From: Cupriavidus agavae
Lineage (GTDB): Bacteria; Pseudomonadota; Gammaproteobacteria; Burkholderiales; Burkholderiaceae
NCBI RefSeq assembly: GCF_004217045.1
Contig: NZ_SGXM01000002.1
Coordinates: 598,558-662,557 of the forward strand
Direction of reading: 5' to 3'
DNA length: 64,000 bases
Shown here: positions 38,652 to 47,737 of the stretch, in pieces
Position numbering within the stretch: position 1 is the first letter of the stretch
Layout: the number at the start of each line of letters is the position of its first letter
The notes under the pieces: generated by a model
Databases searched by the model: none
What the model was told of the DNA's origin: nothing
Seen by the model: the letters and a program-made list of their open reading frames with translations, nothing else
Translations under genes and position numbers: made by a program

Positions 38652-38726
38652 CGGCCGCCGCGCGCCGGCATCGGGGATGGCGCGGATCGACGGAAATCGG
38701 GCGCCATCGGCCGCTGCGCGGCGTGG

Positions 38727-39992
38727 TCAGTTGCCGAAGCGGCGCGGATCGTACGGCGTGGGATCGACGTAAGGCGTCTCGCGGTCGAACAGTTCGGCCA
38801 GCAGCCGCGCGGTGGCCGGCCCGAGCGTCAGGCCCTGGTGGCCATGCCCGAAATGGAACCACAGCCCGGCGTGGCGCGGCGCGCGGCCCACCACGGGCCG
38901 CATGTCGGCGATGCAGGGCCGGGCGCCCATCCACGGCTGCGCCTCCACGGGCTGCCCCAGCGCCACCAGTTCGCCGGCCAGCAGCTCCGCCCGTACCGAC
39001 TGCACCGGCGTGGGCGCCGCTTCGTGATGCGCGAACTCGGCGCCCGTGGTCAGCCGCAGCCCCTGGCGCATCGGCGCCAGCAGGATGCCGCTCTCGGCGT
39101 CGAGCAGCGGCCGCGCCGGCATGGCCTGCACGGCGTAGTGGCGGTGGTAGCCGCGCTTGACGAACAGCGGCAGGCGGTAGCCCAGCGTGCGCGTCAGCCC
39201 GGCCGCCCACGGCCCCAGCGCGATGACCGCGTGTTCGGCGTGGACCTCGCCCTCGGCGGTGCGCACCGTCCAGCCGCTGCCGGACTGGCGCAGCGTCTGG
39301 GCGTCGCCGCGCTCAAAGGTGCCGCCGCCGCGCTCGAACAGCGCCGCATAACGCGCCACCAGTTCGCCCGGATCGCTGACCGTCCAGGGGTCCTGCCAGT
39401 GCACCGCGCCGGCCATCGGGCGCCGCAGCGCCGGCTCGTGCGCGGCCAGCGCGGCACTGTCGAGCACGGCGTGATGCAGCGCGTGCGTGGCCGCCACCTC
39501 AACGGCCTCTTTCGCCGCGGCCTCGAACGCGGCGTCGGTGCGATAGGCTTCGAGCCAGCCGGATTTGCTGACCAGATCCTGCGCGCCCGCGCGCTCGATC
39601 AGCGGCGCGTGCTCGTCGATGCAGTGGCGGATCAGCGCGGCATAGGCGTTGACGATGGGGCCGTACCGGCGCGGCGCGGACGCATGCCAGTAGCGCGCCA
39701 GCGCCGGCACCAGCGACGGCAGCGCACGCAGGTGGTAGTGCACGTCGTTGCCGCGCCGCGCGGCCACGCGCAGGATGGCCTGCCACGCACGTGGGAAGGC
39801 ATAAGGCTGCACGGCCTCGCGCTGGATGATGCCGGCGTTGCCGTACGAGGTCTCGCGACCCGGCGCATTGCGATCGACCAGGCACACCGCATGGCCGCGC
39901 TGCTGCAGCGCCAGCGCGGTGCTGACGCCGACGATGCCGGCGCCGAGCACGATCACATCGGCCCGGCGGGAGGGATTCGAAGCGTGTTTCAT
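38727..39992 (-). CDS. FAD-dependent D-amino-acid dehydrogenase-like oxidoreductase
   Basis: This 421-residue protein is of the DAO/DadA family. The FAD-binding GxGxxG is DVIVLGAGIVGVSTALALQQRGH, followed by the acidic VDRNAPGRETSYGNAGII, a hallmark of DadA-like enzymes. The C-terminus has GARPCIADMRPVVG and FHFGHGHQGLTLGPATARLLAELF. It oxidises a D-amino acid or related amine, probably to a 2-oxo acid with ubiquinone as acceptor; the substrate cannot be read from sequence. Its ATG overlaps the LysR stop (ATGA), so it is probably co-transcribed with that regulator. Confidence 0.88.
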   Translation of the reverse strand: MKHASNPSRRADVIVLGAGIVGVSTALALQQRGHAVCLVDRNAPGRETSYGNAGIIQREAVQPYAFPRAWQAILRVAARRGNDVHYHLRALPSLVPALARYWHASAPRRYGPIVNAYAALIRHCIDEHAPLIERAGAQDLVSKSGWLEAYRTDAAFEAAAKEAVEVAATHALHHAVLDSAALAAHEPALRRPMAGAVHWQDPWTVSDPGELVARYAALFERGGGTFERGDAQTLRQSGSGWTVRTAEGEVHAEHAVIALGPWAAGLTRTLGYRLPLFVKRGYHRHYAVQAMPARPLLDAESGILLAPMRQGLRLTTGAEFAHHEAAPTPVQSVRAELLAGELVALGQPVEAQPWMGARPCIADMRPVVGRAPRHAGLWFHFGHGHQGLTLGPATARLLAELFDRETPYVDPTPYDPRRFGN

Positions 39993-40993
39993 GATGGGTT
40001 GGCAGCCTTGCTGCCCGGTTTCCTCGTCTTGTCCCGCACCTTGGGCGCCGCGCCGGCCCCGGCAATCCGCCGCGCGGTCTGGCGCAGGCAGGCGGCCAGT
40101 TCCACCACGCCCGGCGGCAGGCGGCGTTCGCGCAGCGTGATCAGCCCCACGGGCGGCAGTTCCACTTCCACGTCCATCGCCAGCACCTGGAAGCGGCCTT
40201 CGGCCTGCAACTGGCGTCCCACCGAGCGCGCCACGAAACCGGCCGCGTGGCGCTGCGCCACGAACGTGGTGACGGCCAGGTACGACGACGATTCCATGAT
40301 ATCGGCGGGCGGCTGCTGGCCGTGGCGGAAGAACGCCTGCTCGATCTTGACGCGCAGCGACGCCCACGGCGGCGGCATCACCAGCGGGTGTTGCGCCAGG
40401 TCGGCCCAGCTCACGGCGGCCTGCTGCGCCAGCGGGTGGCCGGGTACGGCAATGGCAACCATCGGTTCGTCGTAGAGCGGCTCGGTGACCAGATCGGGCG
40501 CGGCATAGGCCGGCTCCAGCCGTCCGACGATCAGGTCGAGTTCGGACAGCCGCAGGCGCGGCAGCAGGTGCGTCAGGTCCCCCTCCTCCACCAGCACGGT
40601 GGCGCGCGGCGCACGTTCCTTGAGACAGGACACGGCCTGCGCCAGCAGCACCGGCAGCGTGGCGCCCATCGAGCCCACCCGCACGCGGCCGGCGGCGCCG
40701 CTGGCCACGGCCTCGATCTCGTCGCGCGTGACGTCGTACTGCGCCAGCACCGAACGCGCAAAGCGCACCAGCGATTCGCCGGCCGGCGTGGGCTCGGTGC
40801 CGCGCGTGGAGCGCGTGAACAGCGTCATGCCGAGCATCTTCTCCACCTCGGCCAGCACCTTGGAGACGGCCGGCTGGCTGACCGACAGGAACTCCGCCGT
40901 GCGCCCCAGATGGCGGAACTCGTCCAGCGCCACCAGCAGTTGCAGGTGGCGCAGCTTGATGTTGGAGCGGAAGGCCCGGTCGATATGCGCCAT
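39989..40993 (-). CDS. LysR-family regulator (GbpR-like)
   Basis: This 334-residue regulator has the N-terminal winged HTH (IKLRHLQLLVALDEFRHLGRTAEFLSVSQPAVSKVLAEVEKMLG) and a periplasmic-binding-like effector domain (about 100-305). The HTH wording resembles the GbpR/CbL group that controls sugar and sugar-acid genes. The last ~35 residues are a basic, Pro-rich tail. It is divergent from the Bug/galactarate-type operon with a perfect CCAAT-N5-ATTGG repeat between them, typical of a LysR-type operator. It probably controls that operon and itself. Confidence 0.93.
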   Translation of the reverse strand: MAHIDRAFRSNIKLRHLQLLVALDEFRHLGRTAEFLSVSQPAVSKVLAEVEKMLGMTLFTRSTRGTEPTPAGESLVRFARSVLAQYDVTRDEIEAVASGAAGRVRVGSMGATLPVLLAQAVSCLKERAPRATVLVEEGDLTHLLPRLRLSELDLIVGRLEPAYAAPDLVTEPLYDEPMVAIAVPGHPLAQQAAVSWADLAQHPLVMPPPWASLRVKIEQAFFRHGQQPPADIMESSSYLAVTTFVAQRHAAGFVARSVGRQLQAEGRFQVLAMDVEVELPPVGLITLRERRLPPGVVELAACLRQTARRIAGAGAAPKVRDKTRKPGSKAANPS

Positions 40994-41006
40994 GCCCGGC
41001 AGTCTA

Positions 41007-41056
41007 CATAACCCGAAGCATATGAAGCAATGCCAATTTACTATTGGATGGTTATG
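41007..41056. promoter_or_regulatory. Nested inverted repeats, likely LysR operator
   Basis: The inner repeat is CCAAT-TTACT-ATTGG (41033-41047), a LysR-type box. Outer arms CATAACC (41007-41013) and GGTTATG (41050-41056) flank it. The set lies in the 144-bp divergent space between the LysR gene and the Bug-protein gene. Confidence 0.55.
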
Positions 41057-41137
41057 GCGCGGGCGCCCACAATCGTGGTCATGGCGGTTGGCGCAGACCA
41101 GCCGCGACACACAACGATCCACGACGGAGACAACCCC

Positions 41138-42163
41138 ATGAAACCAGGCCACCCCGCCAGCCTGATGCGCCGGCGCCTGCTCCTGAGCAGTGCCGCCGCC
41201 ACCGCCGCTGCCGCCACCGGCACCGCCAGCCTGCTGGCGCCCCGCCTTGCCCGGGCCGCCGCCACGTATCCCGAGCGCCCCATCACGTTCATCTGCCCAT
41301 GGCCGGTGGGCGGCACGGCGGACCAGTCGATGCGCGCACTCTGCCAGGTTGCCGCGGGCCTTCTCAAGCAGTCGATCGTGCTGGAGAACCGCGCCGGGGC
41401 ATCGGGCATGATCGGCACCAAGGCGCTGGCCCGCGCCAACCCGGACGGCTACACGATCGGCCAGATCCCGATCTCGGTGACGCGTTTCTCGCAGCTCGGC
41501 ATGCTCCAGCTCGATCCGCGCACTGAACTGACCTACCTGGCGCGCACCTCGGGCCAGACCTTCGGCATCGCCGTGCCCGCCGCGTCGCGCTTCAGGTCGC
41601 TCGCCGACGTGATCGCCGAGGCCAGGGCCGACCCGGGCCGCATCACCTACGCGCATGCCGGTATCGGCGGCGCCACCCATGTGGGCATGGAGCAGTTTGC
41701 GCTGGCCGCTGGCGTGAAGTTCAACGCCGTGGCCTACAAGGGCGGCTCGCAGGCGCTGCAGGATGTGCTCGCCAGCCAGGTGGACCTGCTGGCCGATTCC
41801 AGCTCGTGGGCGCCACACGTCGAAGCCGGCAAGCTGCGCCTGCTGGCCACCTGGGGCGAGCAGCGCACCCCGCGCTTCAAGGACACGCCCACGCTACGGG
41901 AACTGGGATACAACGTGGTGGTGGAAGCCCCGAACGGCATCGGCGCGCCCAAGGGCCTGCCGCCCGAGATCGAGAAGAAACTCCGCGACGCATTCCGCGA
42001 CGCCGTGGCCAGCGCCGAGTTCAAGGCCGTGGCCGCCAGGCTCGACGCACCGGTCATGTATCTGGATGGTCCCGACTACCGCAAGTACGTGGCCGAGGTC
42101 TACAGCCAGGAAACCCAGCTGATCCAGCGCCTGAAACTCAAGGACATGCTCGCCCAGAGCTGA
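41138..42163 (+). CDS. Bug/TctC-family periplasmic binding protein
   Basis: This 341-residue exported protein captures an organic acid for a tripartite or other carrier. The N-terminus has the Arg-rich RRRLLLSSAAATAAAATG stretch ending in ARAAATYPERP, which reads as a Tat-like or Sec signal. The mature part has the family hallmarks YPERPITFICPWPVGGTADQ, VLENRAGASGMIGTKALA, ANPDGYTIGQIP and YKGGSQALQDVLASQVDLL. GGAG lies 8 nt before the ATG. It heads a cluster for sugar-acid breakdown, so its ligand may be galactarate or glucarate (inference). No TctA/B membrane genes are in the window. Confidence 0.93.
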   Translation: MKPGHPASLMRRRLLLSSAAATAAAATGTASLLAPRLARAAATYPERPITFICPWPVGGTADQSMRALCQVAAGLLKQSIVLENRAGASGMIGTKALARANPDGYTIGQIPISVTRFSQLGMLQLDPRTELTYLARTSGQTFGIAVPAASRFRSLADVIAEARADPGRITYAHAGIGGATHVGMEQFALAAGVKFNAVAYKGGSQALQDVLASQVDLLADSSSWAPHVEAGKLRLLATWGEQRTPRFKDTPTLRELGYNVVVEAPNGIGAPKGLPPEIEKKLRDAFRDAVASAEFKAVAARLDAPVMYLDGPDYRKYVAEVYSQETQLIQRLKLKDMLAQS

Positions 42164-42184
42164 CCTGCCTGCCCCTTCCTTCCC

Positions 42185-43717
42185 TTGCCAACCGTGACCC
42201 CGAACCCCGTCATTCGCCTGCACGCCAACGACAACGTCCTGATTGCCCGGGGCGACCTGTCGCTGGGCCAGAACCTGGAAGACCTGGGCCTGCGCGTGCG
42301 CGCCCAGGTGCCGGCCGGGCACAAGATCGCGGCGCGCGCCATCGCCCAGGGCGAAGCCATCCGCAAGTACGACACCGTGATTGGCGTGGCGGACCGCGAC
42401 ATCGCCGCCGGCGACCACGTGCACAGCCACAACCTGCGGCTGGTGGATTTCTACCGCGATCCGGCCTTCTGCCGCGACGTGCGCCCGGTGGCCTATGTGC
42501 CCGAAGCCGAGCGGGCCACGTTCATGGGCTACGTCCGCCCCGACGGCCGGGTGGGGACGCGCAATTTCATCGGCATCCTGTCCTCGGTGAACTGTTCGGC
42601 CACGGCCATCAAGCACATTGCCGCGCACTTCACCAGGGAGCGGCTGGCCGCATTTCCCAACGTGGACGGCGTGGTGGCGTTCGCGCAGAGCAGCGGCTGC
42701 GGCATGTCGTCGCCCAGCGAGCATTTCGACATCCTGCGCCGGACCATCGCCGGCTACGCCCGGCACGCCAACCTGGCCGGCGTGCTGATCGTGGGCCTGG
42801 GCTGCGAGCGCAACCAGGTGGCGTCGCTCGTGGCATCACAGGGCCTGGTGCCGGGCGAAAACCTGCATACGCTGGTCATGCAGGACACGGGCGGCACCCG
42901 GGCCACGATCGAGGCCGGCATCCGCGCCGTGGCGTCGATGCTGCCGGCCGCCAACGCCTGCACCCGCCAGCCGGTGAGCGCCAGCCACCTCAAGATCGGC
43001 CTCGAATGCGGGGGCTCGGACGGCTTCTCGGGCATCACGGCCAACCCCGCCCTCGGCGCGGCGATGGATATCCTGGTGCGGCACGGCGGCACGGCGATCC
43101 TGTCCGAGACGCCCGAGATCCACGGCGTGGAATTCATGCTCACGCGCCGCGCAGTGACGCCCGAAGTGGGCCAGAAGCTGCTGGACCGGCTGGCCTGGTG
43201 GGAGCGCTACACCGCCGGCCACAATGCGCAGTTCAACGGCGTGGTGGGCCACGGCAACCAGCAGGGCGGGCTGGCCAACATCTTCGAGAAATCGCTGGGT
43301 TCGGCGATGAAGGGCGGCACCACGCCGCTGCAGGCGGTGTACGAGTATGCGGAGCCGATCGACACGGCCGGCTTCGTGTTCATGGACTCGCCCGGCTACG
43401 ACCCGGTGGCCGCCACGGGCCAGATTGCCAGCGGCGCCAACCTGATCTGCTTCACCACCGGGCGCGGCTCGATGTTCGGCTCCAAGCCAGCCCCGACGAT
43501 CAAGCTGGCCTCCAATTCGCCCATGTACCGGCGGCTGGAGGAAGACATGGACATCAACTGCGGCCTCGTGCTGGACGGCGAGCTGAGCGTGGCGCAGATG
43601 GGCGAGCGGATCTTCACCCACATCCTGCGGGCCGCGTCCGGCGAGCCGACCAAGAGCGAACTGCTGGGCCTTGGCGACCATGAGTTCGTGCCGTGGCATG
43701 TGGGGATCGTCAGCTAG
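42185..43717 (+). CDS. Galactarate/altronate dehydratase family protein (GarD/UxaA)
   Basis: This enzyme of up to 510 residues removes water from a sugar acid. The N-terminal SAF-like domain (about 9-90: IRLHANDNVLIARGDLSLG, GHKIAARAIAQGEAIRKYDTVIG) is followed by the UxaA/GarD catalytic part. This shows GYVRPDGRVGTRNFIGILSSVNCSA, AQSSGCGMSS, GLGCERNQ, LECGGSDGFSGITANPA and FTTGRGSMFGSKPAPTIKL. Residue set fits galactarate, glucarate or altronate. The start is uncertain: TTG 42185 or GTG 42194, both without a clear ribosome site. It sits 21 bp after the Bug gene. Confidence 0.9.
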   Translation: MPTVTPNPVIRLHANDNVLIARGDLSLGQNLEDLGLRVRAQVPAGHKIAARAIAQGEAIRKYDTVIGVADRDIAAGDHVHSHNLRLVDFYRDPAFCRDVRPVAYVPEAERATFMGYVRPDGRVGTRNFIGILSSVNCSATAIKHIAAHFTRERLAAFPNVDGVVAFAQSSGCGMSSPSEHFDILRRTIAGYARHANLAGVLIVGLGCERNQVASLVASQGLVPGENLHTLVMQDTGGTRATIEAGIRAVASMLPAANACTRQPVSASHLKIGLECGGSDGFSGITANPALGAAMDILVRHGGTAILSETPEIHGVEFMLTRRAVTPEVGQKLLDRLAWWERYTAGHNAQFNGVVGHGNQQGGLANIFEKSLGSAMKGGTTPLQAVYEYAEPIDTAGFVFMDSPGYDPVAATGQIASGANLICFTTGRGSMFGSKPAPTIKLASNSPMYRRLEEDMDINCGLVLDGELSVAQMGERIFTHILRAASGEPTKSELLGLGDHEFVPWHVGIVS

Positions 43718-43843
43718 CGGATTCGCCTTCCCCCGCCTGCCTCCGCCCTCGCCCTCGACACCGCCCCCGGCTCCGCTTCCGCGGCACACGCGCTGCGGGA
43801 GAGGGGCGCACATCATCAGCCCTCCAGACGCTCCAGACCCTCC

Positions 43844-45298
43844 ATGCTCCCCATCCAGACCCCCACCCAGAACCACATCGCCGGCATCTGGTGCGACAGC
43901 CGCGCCCGCTTCGACGTCACCGACCCGGCCACCGGCAACGTCGTGGCCAGCGTGCCCGACAGCGACGCCGATGACGCCCGGCGCGCCGCCGACGCGGCCG
44001 CAGCAGCCTTCCCCGCCTGGAGCCGCCGCACCGCCCGCGAGCGCGCCCAGATCCTCAAGCGCTGGCACGCGCTGATCGTCGCCAGCGAGGCGGACCTCGC
44101 GCGCATCATCTCGGCCGAGCAGGGCAAGCCGATGCACGAGAGCGTGGGCGAGGTGCGCTACGGCGCGTCGTATGTGGAGTGGTTTGCCGAGGAAGCCACG
44201 CGCATTTGTGGCGACGTGGTGGCCGAAGCGGTGCCGGGCCGCAAGATGCTCGTGCTCAGGGAGCCCGTGGGCGTGGTGGCCGCCATCACGCCGTGGAACT
44301 TTCCGCTGGCGATGATCGCCCGCAAGATCGCCCCGGCGCTGGCGGCCGGCTGCACCGTGGTGGCCAAGCCGGCCGAGGACACGCCGCTGACCGCGCTGGC
44401 GCTGGTCCGCCTGGCGGAACAGGCCGGGCTGCCGGGGGGCGTGCTCAATATCGTCACGGCCTCGCGCGAAAACACGCCGGCCGTGGTGGACGCGTGGCTG
44501 GCAGACCCGCGCGTGCGCAAGATCACGTTCACGGGCTCGACCCCGGTGGGCAAGCACCTGGCGCGCGAGTCGGCCGGCACGCTCAAGAAGCTGTCGCTCG
44601 AACTGGGCGGCAACGCGCCGTTCATCGTGTTCGACGACGCCGATCTCGATGCCGCCGTGGAGGGCCTGATGGCCGCCAAGTTCCGCAACGGCGGCCAGAC
44701 CTGCGTGTGCCCGAACCGCGTCTACGTGCAGGATGCCGTGCACGACGCCTTTGTCGACAAGCTGGCCGCCCGCGTGAGCGCCCTGCATGTGGGCCCCGCC
44801 ACCGAACCAGCCGCGCAGATCGGCCCGATGATCAATGCGCGCGCCGTGGACAAGATCGAGCGCCACGTGCGCGATGCCCTCCGCCACGGCGCCCGCGTGG
44901 TGGCCGGCGGCGAGCGGGTGCGCACCGGCGACGGGCCGCACTACTACGCGCCCACGGTGCTGGTGGACGCCACCCCGGCCATGGCGCTGGCGCAGGAGGA
45001 GACTTTCGGCCCGGTGGCACCCGTGTTCCGCTTTTCGCACGAGGACGAGGTGGTGCGCGACGCCAACGACACGCCATTCGGCCTGGCCGCCTACTTCTAT
45101 TCCCGCGACGTGCGGCGCATCTGGCGCGTGGCGCAGGCGCTGGAAACGGGCATCGTCGGCATCAACGAGGGGGCGCTGGCGTCCGAGGCGGCCCCGTTCG
45201 GCGGCGTCAAGGAATCGGGCTACGGCCGCGAGGGCTCGCGCCATGGACTTGACGACTACATGCATACCAAGTATCTCTGCCAGGGCCAGCTGGGCTGA
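43844..45298 (+). CDS. NAD(P)-dependent semialdehyde dehydrogenase
   Basis: This 484-residue aldehyde dehydrogenase is of the succinate-semialdehyde (GabD) group. It has the Rossmann segment PWNFPLAMIARKIAPALAAGCTVVAKPAEDTP, catalytic E253 (LELGGNAPF) and C287 (GGQTCVCPNR), and the C-terminal AAPFGGVKESGYGREG motif. In this setting the substrate could be tartronate semialdehyde or 2-oxoglutarate semialdehyde, not necessarily succinate semialdehyde. No ribosome site is evident at the ATG. The 126-bp gap upstream has a repeated CTCCAGAC and no gene. Confidence 0.92.
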   Translation: MLPIQTPTQNHIAGIWCDSRARFDVTDPATGNVVASVPDSDADDARRAADAAAAAFPAWSRRTARERAQILKRWHALIVASEADLARIISAEQGKPMHESVGEVRYGASYVEWFAEEATRICGDVVAEAVPGRKMLVLREPVGVVAAITPWNFPLAMIARKIAPALAAGCTVVAKPAEDTPLTALALVRLAEQAGLPGGVLNIVTASRENTPAVVDAWLADPRVRKITFTGSTPVGKHLARESAGTLKKLSLELGGNAPFIVFDDADLDAAVEGLMAAKFRNGGQTCVCPNRVYVQDAVHDAFVDKLAARVSALHVGPATEPAAQIGPMINARAVDKIERHVRDALRHGARVVAGGERVRTGDGPHYYAPTVLVDATPAMALAQEETFGPVAPVFRFSHEDEVVRDANDTPFGLAAYFYSRDVRRIWRVAQALETGIVGINEGALASEAAPFGGVKESGYGREGSRHGLDDYMHTKYLCQGQLG

Positions 45299-45346
45299 CG
45301 CAACGCCACGCCCGCGACCCTGCCAAACCAAGGAGACTTTCCCTTC

Positions 45347-46150
45347 ATGCCCGCTCTGAACCCGTTCAAGGCCGCGCTGGCCGCCGGCCAGCCGCAAATC
45401 GGACTCTGGATGTCTGGCGCCGAGCCGTACTTCGCCGAGGTCACGGCCACGGCCGGCTTCGACTGGCTGCTCGTGGACGGCGAGCACGCGCCCAACGACG
45501 TGCGCTCGATCCTCCGGACGCTGCAGGCGCTGGCCCCCTACCGCTCGCAGCCGGTGGTGCGCGCCGTGTCGGGCGAGACCGCGTTGGTCAAGCAGTTGCT
45601 CGACATCGGCGCCCGCACGCTGCTGGTGCCGATGGTGGACACCGCCGAGCAGGCCGCCGCGCTGGTACGCGCCACGCGCTACCCGCCGTTTGGCGTGCGC
45701 GGCGTGGGCAGCGCCGTGGCGCGCGTCTCGCAATGGAGCGCCCGCAAGGACTATCTCGACGTGGCGGACGACGAGGTCTGCCTGCTGGTACAGGCCGAGA
45801 CCGTGACCGCCATGCAGAACCTGGAAGCGATCTGCGCCGTGGACGGCGTCGACGGCGTGTTCATCGGCCCGGCTGACCTGGCGGCGTCGATGGGCCATCG
45901 CGGCAAGCCGGGCCACCCCGAAGTGCAGGCGCAGATCGAGCAGGCCATGCGGACCATCGTTGCCAGCGGCAAGGCTGCGGGGACGCTGACCTCCGACAAC
46001 ACGCTCGCGCGCCGCTACCTCGAACTGGGCTGTACGTTCGTGGCCACCGGGGTCGATGTGCTGGTCTACGCCAACGCGGCCCGCAGGCTGGCCGCAGAAT
46101 TCCTGCCCGACCGGGCCAACGCGATCGCCGCTCCCGGCGCCGCCTACTGA
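45347..46150 (+). CDS. HpcH/HpaI-family aldolase (GarL-like)
   Basis: This 267-residue class II aldolase splits a 4-hydroxy-2-oxo-acid into pyruvate and an aldehyde. Signatures are [42 protein letters not shown], the [15 protein letters not shown] metal-binding Glu, and [24 protein letters not shown]. Length and motifs fit 2-dehydro-3-deoxyglucarate aldolase or 4-hydroxy-2-oxoheptanedioate aldolase. Next to a GarD-type dehydratase, 5-keto-4-deoxyglucarate is the likeliest substrate, yielding pyruvate and tartronate semialdehyde. The start is preceded by AAGGAG at about 11 nt. Confidence 0.9.
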   Translation: MPALNPFKAALAAGQPQIGLWMSGAEPYFAEVTATAGFDWLLVDGEHAPNDVRSILRTLQALAPYRSQPVVRAVSGETALVKQLLDIGARTLLVPMVDTAEQAAALVRATRYPPFGVRGVGSAVARVSQWSARKDYLDVADDEVCLLVQAETVTAMQNLEAICAVDGVDGVFIGPADLAASMGHRGKPGHPEVQAQIEQAMRTIVASGKAAGTLTSDNTLARRYLELGCTFVATGVDVLVYANAARRLAAEFLPDRANAIAAPGAAY

Positions 46151-46161
46151 TTGAAGTTGCG

Positions 46162-47601
46162 ATGACTCTCCCGCCCAACCCCGAAGCACTGCTGCAGGCG
46201 ATGCAGGCCATCGTCGGCCCGACCGGCTGCCTGAGCGCCGCGGCCGACACCGAACCGTTCGTGACCGACTACCGCCGCATCTACCATGGCAAGTCCCCGC
46301 TCGTGGTCTTGCCGGCCACGACGGAACAGGTCAGCCAGGTGATGGCCTGGTGCTACGCCCACGACGTGCCCGTGGTGCCGCAGGGCGGCAACACCTCGCT
46401 GATGGGCGGGGCAGTGCCCGACGACAGCGGTACCGCCATCGTCATCAGCCTGAAGAGGATGAACCGCGTGCTGGCGATCGACACGGTCAACGACACGATG
46501 ACCCTGGAGGCCGGCGTCACGCTGTCGGCCGCCCGCGCCGCCGCCGAGGACAGCCGGCGCCTGTTCCCGCTGCGCATCGGTTCGGAGGGCTCGTGCCAGA
46601 TCGGCGGCAACCTCTCGACCAACGCCGGGGGCACCGCCGTACTGCGCTACGGCAACATGCGCGACCTCGTGCTCGGCATCGAGGTAGTGCTGCCGGACGG
46701 CCGCATCTTCTCCTCGCTCAAGGGGCTGCGCAAGGACAACACCGGGTACGACCTCAAGCACCTGTTCGTGGGCGCCGAGGGCACGCTGGGCATCATCACC
46801 GGGGCGGTGCTCAAGCTGATGCCGCAGCCGCGTGCCACGTCCGTGGCGTTCGTCGCTGTCCAGAACCCCGACGCCGCCGTGAAGCTGCTCGGCGAGGCCC
46901 GCGCGCTCTCGGGCCAGGCGGTGACCGCGTTCGAACTGATCTCCGCGCCGGCGCTGGACCTCGTACTCGGCTACCTGGGCGACGTTCCCTCCCCGCTGGA
47001 AGGCCGCCACGACTGGATGGTGCTGATCGAACTGACCTCGGGCACCGACGAGGAGAGCCTGAATGCCACGTTGATGCAGATCCTGGAGGCGGGACTCGAA
47101 CAGCAGTGGGTGGTGGATGCTGCCGTGGCGTCGAGCCTGGCCGACGTGCAGCAGTTCTGGCGCATCCGCGAGGAAATCTCCGACGCCCAGACCCGCACCG
47201 GCGGCAGCATCAAGTGCGACGTCTCGGTGCCGCTCTCGCGCGTGGCGCCGTTCATCGAGCAGGCGTCGGCCGCCGTGCTGGCGCTGGAGCCGGCCACCCG
47301 CATGGTGATCTACGGCCACATGGGCGACGGCAATGTCCACTTCAATCCGCTGCGCCCGGCCGAGCGGGACGCCAAGGATTTTCTGGCCCAGTGGTACAAG
47401 CCGGTTTCGGACCTCGTAGACGGCCTGGCCCACGCCGAGAACGGCTCGATTTCGGCGGAACACGGCATCGGCGTGGCCAAGCGTGACGACCTGACCAAGT
47501 ACAAGTCGGCCGTGGAGCTGGAGCTGATGTGGCAGGTCAAGCGCGCGCTCGACCCGAAGAACCTGCTGAATCCGGGACGGGTGCTGCCGAGGATCGATTG
47601 A
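46162..47601 (+). CDS. FAD-linked oxidase (GlcD/D-2-hydroxyacid dehydrogenase type)
   Basis: This 479-residue flavoenzyme oxidises a 2-hydroxy acid to the 2-oxo acid. The PCMH-type FAD domain shows VVPQGGNTSLMGGAVPDDSG and GSEGSCQIGGNLSTNAGGTAVLRYGN, and the C-terminal FAD-oxidase domain ends in HMGDGNVHFN and HGIGVAKRDDL. This is the pattern of D-2-hydroxyglutarate or D-lactate dehydrogenases. It begins 11 bp after the aldolase and ends the cluster. It may oxidise a glycerate- or lactate-like product of the pathway; the substrate is unknown. Confidence 0.92.
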   Translation: MTLPPNPEALLQAMQAIVGPTGCLSAAADTEPFVTDYRRIYHGKSPLVVLPATTEQVSQVMAWCYAHDVPVVPQGGNTSLMGGAVPDDSGTAIVISLKRMNRVLAIDTVNDTMTLEAGVTLSAARAAAEDSRRLFPLRIGSEGSCQIGGNLSTNAGGTAVLRYGNMRDLVLGIEVVLPDGRIFSSLKGLRKDNTGYDLKHLFVGAEGTLGIITGAVLKLMPQPRATSVAFVAVQNPDAAVKLLGEARALSGQAVTAFELISAPALDLVLGYLGDVPSPLEGRHDWMVLIELTSGTDEESLNATLMQILEAGLEQQWVVDAAVASSLADVQQFWRIREEISDAQTRTGGSIKCDVSVPLSRVAPFIEQASAAVLALEPATRMVIYGHMGDGNVHFNPLRPAERDAKDFLAQWYKPVSDLVDGLAHAENGSISAEHGIGVAKRDDLTKYKSAVELELMWQVKRALDPKNLLNPGRVLPRID

Positions 47602-47737
47602 GGGCGCTTTCGCTTCCCCATAGCTGGAGTTTTTCCATCGGGGATGCCTTGAATCTGGCCTGATCCCGCGTGGAATTTGCGTTCGGTTAAGGGCGCGTCG
47701 CGGTGGGATACCGCTCCGATCAGCATGCGGCTAGGGT

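Noticed and set aside
42836..46189. A 1117-codon minus-strand open frame opposite the sugar-acid cluster
   Set aside because: It spans several convincing plus-strand genes and has only Arg/His/Gly-rich shadow composition.
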